Source: Streptomyces griseorubiginosus (lineage in GTDB: Bacteria > Actinomycetota > Actinomycetes > Streptomycetales > Streptomycetaceae). From it: 36,690 nucleotides of DNA. Both the position numbers and the translations under genes were made by a program. This document shows positions 33,372 through 36,690 of this stretch, in pieces. Under the pieces are notes generated by a model that worked only from the letters and a program-made list of their open reading frames with translations, made no database searches and was not told where the DNA came from. How positions within the stretch are numbered: the first letter of the stretch is position 1; the number at the start of each line of letters is the position of its first letter. The stretch covers positions 1-36,690 of the forward strand of contig NZ_WVUG01000056.1 in the NCBI RefSeq assembly GCF_017614965.1, read 5' to 3'.

Positions 33372-33488
33372 ATGCCAGTGCTCGAGCCGAACCCCCAGAA
33401 CGGCCAGAAGAAGATGCTGATCGTCTTCGGCTCGTTCTTCGCCATCTTCGTGGTCATCGCCATCGTCGCGACGATCGTCTCGCCGTGA
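33372..33488 (+). CDS. SGM_5486 family transporter-associated micropeptide
   Basis: 38 residues, beginning MPVLEPNPQNGQKKMLIVFG and continuing with a single hydrophobic helix (SFFAIFVVIAIVATIVSP). The polar PNPQNGQKK head and one helix match the SGM_5486 family of tiny proteins, which I recall are encoded next to CynX/NimT transporters. It lies 48 bp after the transporter stop on the same strand. The probable role is as a small membrane subunit or regulator of the transporter; this is inference from linkage. It is short enough that gene callers with a length cutoff would miss it. Confidence 0.8.
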   Translation: MPVLEPNPQNGQKKMLIVFGSFFAIFVVIAIVATIVSP

Positions 33489-33502
33489 CCTCCGCCCCCT
33501 TC

Positions 33503-33535
33503 GATGGTGGGGCTAGCCCCACCATCCCCTAGGGG
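33503..33535. promoter_or_regulatory. Perfect 24-bp palindrome followed by CCCCTAGGGG
   Basis: GATGGTGGGGCT (33503-33514) is followed directly by its exact reverse complement (33515-33526), and CCCCTAGGGG (33526-33535) overlaps its end. It may be the terminator of the transporter operon (10-bp stem, CTAG loop) or an operator for the small gene at 33663. The downstream stretch GGTCGGTGTCAGGGTCAAG contains spaced GGT-type repeats that would suit a response-regulator site. Confidence 0.5.
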
Positions 33536-33662
33536 GTCGGTGTCAGGGTCAAGTGGGTGGATCTCCGGATGGGTTGAGGGGTCCCGGGTCCGTACCTTCG
33601 AAGTGTGGCCGCGGACGGCGGCCACCGACCGCTCGAAGACCACGGCTACCACGGAGGCACCC

Positions 33663-33866
33663 ATGTCGGCCCCTACGCACACCCGGCCCCTCCCGGCGAG
33701 CACGGGCGGCATCGACATCCGGCTGCCCTGGTGGGCCCTCGCCCTGCCCGCGCTCGCCTTCGTCGTCCTCCTGGCGCTCATGCTGAACCCGAGCGACGCA
33801 CAGGCGGCCGGCGACCCGGTGATCACCCACCTCTTCGAGCGGGCGCAGCAGCTCATGGCTCGCTGA
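33663..33866 (+). CDS. Small single-helix membrane protein, function unknown
   Basis: 67 residues. GGAGG 5 bases before the ATG is a strong ribosome site. A polar head (SAPTHTRPLPASTGG) precedes one helix (WWALALPALAFVVLLALML), then NPSDAQAAGDPVITHLFERA. The helix followed by AQA could also be read as a late signal sequence. I recall similar proteins in Streptomyces at this position but no assigned function. The segment 33536-33662 before it probably contains its promoter, but no clear -10/-35 pair stands out. Confidence 0.65.
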   Translation: MSAPTHTRPLPASTGGIDIRLPWWALALPALAFVVLLALMLNPSDAQAAGDPVITHLFERAQQLMAR

Positions 33867-33942
33867 GCACCCGCAGAGCACGCGTCGAGCCGCCGGTCAA
33901 CTACCTGCGCCCCATGGCCTGTTTCGTGCGAAGCTGGGTGTC

Positions 33943-34461
33943 ATGAGCGTCGCTGAACCCCGCAGGATCGTCCTCTTCCGCCATGCGAAAGCCGACTGGC
34001 CACAGGTGACCGACCATGAGCGCCCCCTCGCCGAGCGGGGCCGACTGGACGCCGCGGCCGCCGGACGCAGGCTGGCCGACACCGGCATCCCCTTCGATCT
34101 GGCACTGTGCTCCACCGCGACCCGCACCCGGGAGACGTGGAAGCTCGCGGTCCACGAGTTCCCGCAGCGGCCGAAAACCGTCTATGAGGAGCGGATCTAC
34201 GAGGCCTCGCCCGGTGAGCTGATCGCCCTGCTGAACGAGACCCCGGACGACGCGCAGAACGTCATCCTGATCGGCCACAACCCTGGTGTGCACGGCCTCG
34301 CCGACATCCTGGCCGGCACGGGCGAGGGCGACGCCCGCGAGCGGATGAACCGCCGCGGCTTCCCCGCCGCCGGTTTCGCCGTCCTGTCCTTCGACGGCTC
34401 CTGGAAGGCCCTGGAGCCCGCCGCGGCCACCCTCGTCGACTACTGGGCGCCGACCGAGTAG
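33943..34461 (+). CDS. sixA: SixA-type histidine phosphatase
   Basis: 172 residues. Histidine phosphatase motif LFRHAKADWP with His14, LCSTATRTRETW carrying the second Arg, and VILIGHNPGVH carrying the second catalytic His. The short length with no C-terminal cap fits SixA, which removes phosphate from phosphohistidine proteins (ArcB Hpt or PTSNtr in E. coli). The protein target in actinomycetes is unknown. ATG at 33943 begins the conserved part. Terminated by a 20-bp hairpin and convergent with serB. Confidence 0.87.
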   Translation: MSVAEPRRIVLFRHAKADWPQVTDHERPLAERGRLDAAAAGRRLADTGIPFDLALCSTATRTRETWKLAVHEFPQRPKTVYEERIYEASPGELIALLNETPDDAQNVILIGHNPGVHGLADILAGTGEGDARERMNRRGFPAAGFAVLSFDGSWKALEPAAATLVDYWAPTE

Positions 34462-34477
34462 GAGCCCGCCGTACCAA

Positions 34478-34520
34478 GGCCGTGGGGCCCGGCACCGCAG
34501 CGGTGCCGGGCCCCACGGCC
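34478..34520. terminator. Bidirectional terminator between sixA and serB
   Basis: GGCCGTGGGGCCCGGCACCG (34478-34497) pairs perfectly with 34501-34520 across a CAG loop, 20 bp in all. It sits 16 bp after the sixA stop and 15 bp before the serB stop, so both converge on it. Confidence 0.92.
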
Positions 34521-34535
34521 GTTCTCACGAGGGGA

Positions 34536-35762
34536 TCAGTGGTCGTCGTGCGTGTCCGCCGCCTCGACCTCTTCGCGGGTGACGCCCAGCAGATACAGGA
34601 CCGTGTCCAGGAACGGCACGTTCACCGCGGTGTGCGCCGCCTCCCGTACGACGGGCTTGGCGTTGAAGGCGACACCGAGACCGGCCGCGTTGAGCATGTC
34701 CAGGTCGTTGGCGCCGTCGCCGATCGCCACGGTCTGGGCGAGCGGCACGCCCGCCTCGGCGGCGAAGCGGCGCAGCAGCCGCGCCTTGCCCGCGCGGTCC
34801 ACGATCTCGCCGGTGACCTTGCCGGTCAGCTTCCCGTCGACGATCTCCAGGGTGTTGGCCTGGGCGAAGTCCAGCCCCAGCCGCTCCTTGAGGTCATCGG
34901 TGACCTGGGTGAACCCGCCGGAGACGACACCGACTTGGTAGCCGAGCCGCTTCAGCGTGCGGATCAGCGTGCGCGCGCCCGGCGTCAGCCGCACCTCGCT
35001 GCGCACCTTGTCCACCACGGAGGCGTCCAGCCCCTCCAGCAGCGCCACGCGCGCGTGCAGCGACTGCTCGAAGTCCAGCTCCCCGCGCATCGCCGCGGCC
35101 GTGACCTCGGCGACCTTGTCCTCGCAGCCCGCGTGCGCGGCGAACAGCTCGATGACCTCGTCCTGGATGAGCGTGGAGTCGACGTCCATGACGACGAGCC
35201 GCTGGGCCCGCCGGTGCAGCCCCGCGGCGACCACCGCGACATCGACACCGAGTGCCGCCGCGTCCGTCACCAGGGCGGTCCGCAGGGGCTCGGTCTCCAC
35301 ACCGGAGACCGCGAACTCGACCGCGGTCACCGGGTACTTGGCGAGCCGGAAGATACGGTCGATGTTGCCGCCGGCCTGGGCGATGTTCGCGGCGATCCGG
35401 GCGGTGGCCGCCGCGGTGAGCGGATGGCCGAGCACGGTGACCAGGGAGCGGCCGAGGCCACGCGGCCGGTTGTCGCCGCGACCGGAGATGATCTCCGCCT
35501 GCATCTTCATCGACTCCGCCCAGCTGTGGACGGTGGCGCGGAGATCGCCCTCGAGCGTGGCCGCCGGATGGGTCACGAGCGCGCACAGCGTGAGCCGGCC
35601 ACGGGTGACGACCTGCTCGATGTCGACCACGTCGACGGAGTAGGCGGCGAGGGTGTCGAAGAGGCCGGCCGTGATGCCCGGCCTGTCCTTGCCGAAGATC
35701 TTGACGAGGAGGGTCGGGGGGTCGGCCGGAACGTCGGAGGTCGGGATCTGCGAAGCGCTCAT
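34536..35762 (-). CDS. serB: Phosphoserine phosphatase with N-terminal ACT domains
   Basis: 408 residues. Two ACT-like regions at about 17-90 (LLVKIFGKDRPGITAGLFDT) and 104-175 (LVTVLGHPLTAAATARIAAN) precede the HAD phosphatase core: VMDVDSTLIQDE (D193 nucleophile, D195), VGVVSGGFTQVTDDL (motif II Ser), and VAIGDGANDLDMLNAAG (motif IV). Final step of serine synthesis, hydrolysing O-phosphoserine; the ACT region probably senses serine. ATG at 35762 is the start of the conserved part; the frame continues open far upstream through the repeat array, which is not coding. GGGAAG precedes the ATG closely. One CACGCGCGCGTG palindrome encodes HARV. Confidence 0.93.
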   Translation of the reverse strand: MSASQIPTSDVPADPPTLLVKIFGKDRPGITAGLFDTLAAYSVDVVDIEQVVTRGRLTLCALVTHPAATLEGDLRATVHSWAESMKMQAEIISGRGDNRPRGLGRSLVTVLGHPLTAAATARIAANIAQAGGNIDRIFRLAKYPVTAVEFAVSGVETEPLRTALVTDAAALGVDVAVVAAGLHRRAQRLVVMDVDSTLIQDEVIELFAAHAGCEDKVAEVTAAAMRGELDFEQSLHARVALLEGLDASVVDKVRSEVRLTPGARTLIRTLKRLGYQVGVVSGGFTQVTDDLKERLGLDFAQANTLEIVDGKLTGKVTGEIVDRAGKARLLRRFAAEAGVPLAQTVAIGDGANDLDMLNAAGLGVAFNAKPVVREAAHTAVNVPFLDTVLYLLGVTREEVEAADTHDDH

Positions 35763-35906
35763 GGTCTTCCCACCGTATCCGGCACCCAGTGCCGCCCGCC
35801 GCCGCGGTCCGCCTAGCGGACACGGAACAGTGGGTGTCGGCGGGGTGGCGGACACATGACGGGGGGACCACGGCGGCCCCCTGCCGGCCGGCACGGAAGC
35901 CGCCCG
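35763..35906. other. serB upstream region
   Basis: 144 bp between serB and the repeat array. It contains a short inverted repeat, GTCCGC-CTA-GCGGAC, near 35807-35821. It presumably includes the serB promoter, but I can identify no convincing -35/-10 pair. Confidence 0.4.
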
Positions 35907-36640
35907 GCGCCTGGGTTGCCGCTCCGCGTGTAGGTTGCCGCTCCGCGTGTAGGTTGCCGCTCCGCGTGTGGGTTGCCGCTCCGCGTCTGGGTCGCCGCTC
36001 AGCGTGTGGGTTGCCGATCCGCGCCTTGGTTGCCGCTCCGCGCTCCGCGCCTGGGTCGCCGCTCCGCGCCTGGGTCGCCGCTCCGCGCCTGGGGAACGGC
36101 CCTGCGCCTGGGGAACGGCCCTGCGCCTGGGGAACGGCCCTGCGCCTGGGGAACGGCCCTGCGCCTGCGGACCCGCCCTGCGCCGGTGAGCCTCCCTGCG
36201 CCAGGAGAACCGTCCTGCGCCGGTGAGCTTCCCTGCGCCTGGGGACGGCCCTGCGCCTGCGGGTCCCGTCCAGCCTGCGGGACTCGCCCGCCAGGTGAGT
36301 CTCGCTGTGTCTGTGGGGCCTGTCCTGCGCCGGTGGGTGTGCTTGTGTCTGTGGGGCCTGTCCTGCGCCGGTGAGCCTGCCTGTGCCTGCGGACTCGTCC
36401 CTGCGCCGGTGAGTCTCCCCGCGCCTGGAGAACCGTCCTGCGCAAGGTGACCCGTCCTGCGCAAGGTGACCCGTCCTGCGCAAGGTGCCCCGTCCTGCGC
36501 CGGTGAGCCTCCCTGCGCCAAATGACCCGCCCTGCGCCGGTGAGCCTCCCTGCGCCAGGTGACCCGTCCTGCGCCTGGAGAACCTCCCCGCGACTGGGGA
36601 CCCGTCTGCGCCTGGAGAACTCCCCGCGCCTGGGGACCCC
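35907..36640. repeat. Minisatellite of about 40 units of 18-19 bp
   Basis: From 35907 nearly every 18-19 bp restarts with GCGCC or GCGTG. First block (about 35907-36090): units like GCGTGTAGGTTGCCGCTCC. Second block (about 36090-36165): four identical units of GCGCCTGGGGAACGGCCCT. Third block (to 36640): alternating GCGCCGGTGAGCCTCCCT and GCGCC(A/T)GGxGAxCCGTCCT units, forming a 36-37 bp higher-order repeat, including three successive near-identical GCGCAAGGTGACCCGTCCT units (36442-36498). Several frames stay open on both strands, but a 19-bp period shifts frame each unit, and there is no start with a ribosome site, so I do not call a gene. The remaining 36641-36690 holds nothing I can identify. 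Confidence 0.9.
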
Positions 36641-36690
36641 CGGCCTCGCTCAGTGGCCCCCCTTCGGACGGCCAGGCGGGGGAGGAGGCG

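Noticed and set aside
35789..36226. Repeat-rich protein on the plus strand
   Set aside because: No ribosome site, frame shifts relative to each 19-bp unit, and competing open frames exist in other phases.
34536..36521. N-terminally extended serB reading through the repeat array
   Set aside because: The extra 250 residues are translated repeat DNA; SerB homologues start at the ATG at 35762, which has its own ribosome site.
35907..36640. CRISPR array
   Set aside because: Units are 18-19 bp placed head to tail with no unique spacers, and no cas genes are present.

Overview
The window is chromosomal DNA from a Streptomyces-like actinomycete. The evidence is very high GC, strong GC bias at third codon positions, frequent GTG/TTG starts, ATGA/GTGA stop-start overlaps, and a gene set typical of the genus: an Asp23/AmaP cluster, a DUF485 + acetate symporter pair, DUF3099, a TTG-started FabG followed by an InhA-type FabI, and an SGM_5486 micropeptide beside a CynX/NimT transporter. 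I see no prophage, insertion sequence, CRISPR array, tRNA, rRNA or biosynthetic megacluster. Most of it looks like conserved chromosome with accessory patches.

Layout. (1) 1-2788: envelope-stress cluster of Asp23/Gls24-like proteins, a small DUF2273-type membrane protein, a DUF6286 protein and AmaP, four of them joined by 4-bp overlaps, with a divergent partial gene at the left edge. (2) 2663-3141: the amaP 3' end and the convergent junction with the next gene have been tandemly duplicated (166/167-bp unit). (3) 3135-7893, minus strand: exonuclease with BRCT domain, small zinc protein, SURF1, GH15 trehalase/glucoamylase, and an SDR-like protein without the YxxxK signature. (4) 8067-12277, plus strand: compact operon of an acetoacetate-decarboxylase-like enzyme, an SDR and two paralogous amidohydrolases. 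(5) 12357-15881: VIT-type metal transporter, then a sterol-desaturase-family protein that closely resembles alkylglycerol monooxygenase (AGMO), overlapping a TMEM86/YhhN lysoplasmalogenase gene, then a zinc alcohol dehydrogenase. This reads as a candidate ether-lipid cleavage cassette and is the most interesting gene group here. (6) 15896-19920, minus strand: CopD-like membrane protein, a CoA transferase with apparently permuted segments preceded by a long dyad, and a secreted subtilase. (7) 20173-24698: DUF485/ActP acetate uptake, moaA, a small zinc protein, a candidate structured RNA with C-rich loops, DUF3099 and a GlsB/YeaQ membrane protein. (8) 24755-28994, minus strand: tyrS, then the tldD-tldE pair. 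(9) 29249-35762: fabG-fabI of type II fatty acid synthesis, a small secreted protein, a FadR-type GntR regulator divergent from a CynX/NimT transporter, the SGM_5486 micropeptide, a small membrane protein, sixA and serB. (10) 35763-36690: no gene; a minisatellite of about 40 units of 18-19 bp.

Transcription units are punctuated by long perfect hairpins after actP, glsB, fabI and sixA. A 12-bp palindrome, CACGCGCGCGTG, occurs ten times, always inside genes, far above a simple composition-based expectation. All functional calls come from reading the sequence and recalling protein families; no database search was run.
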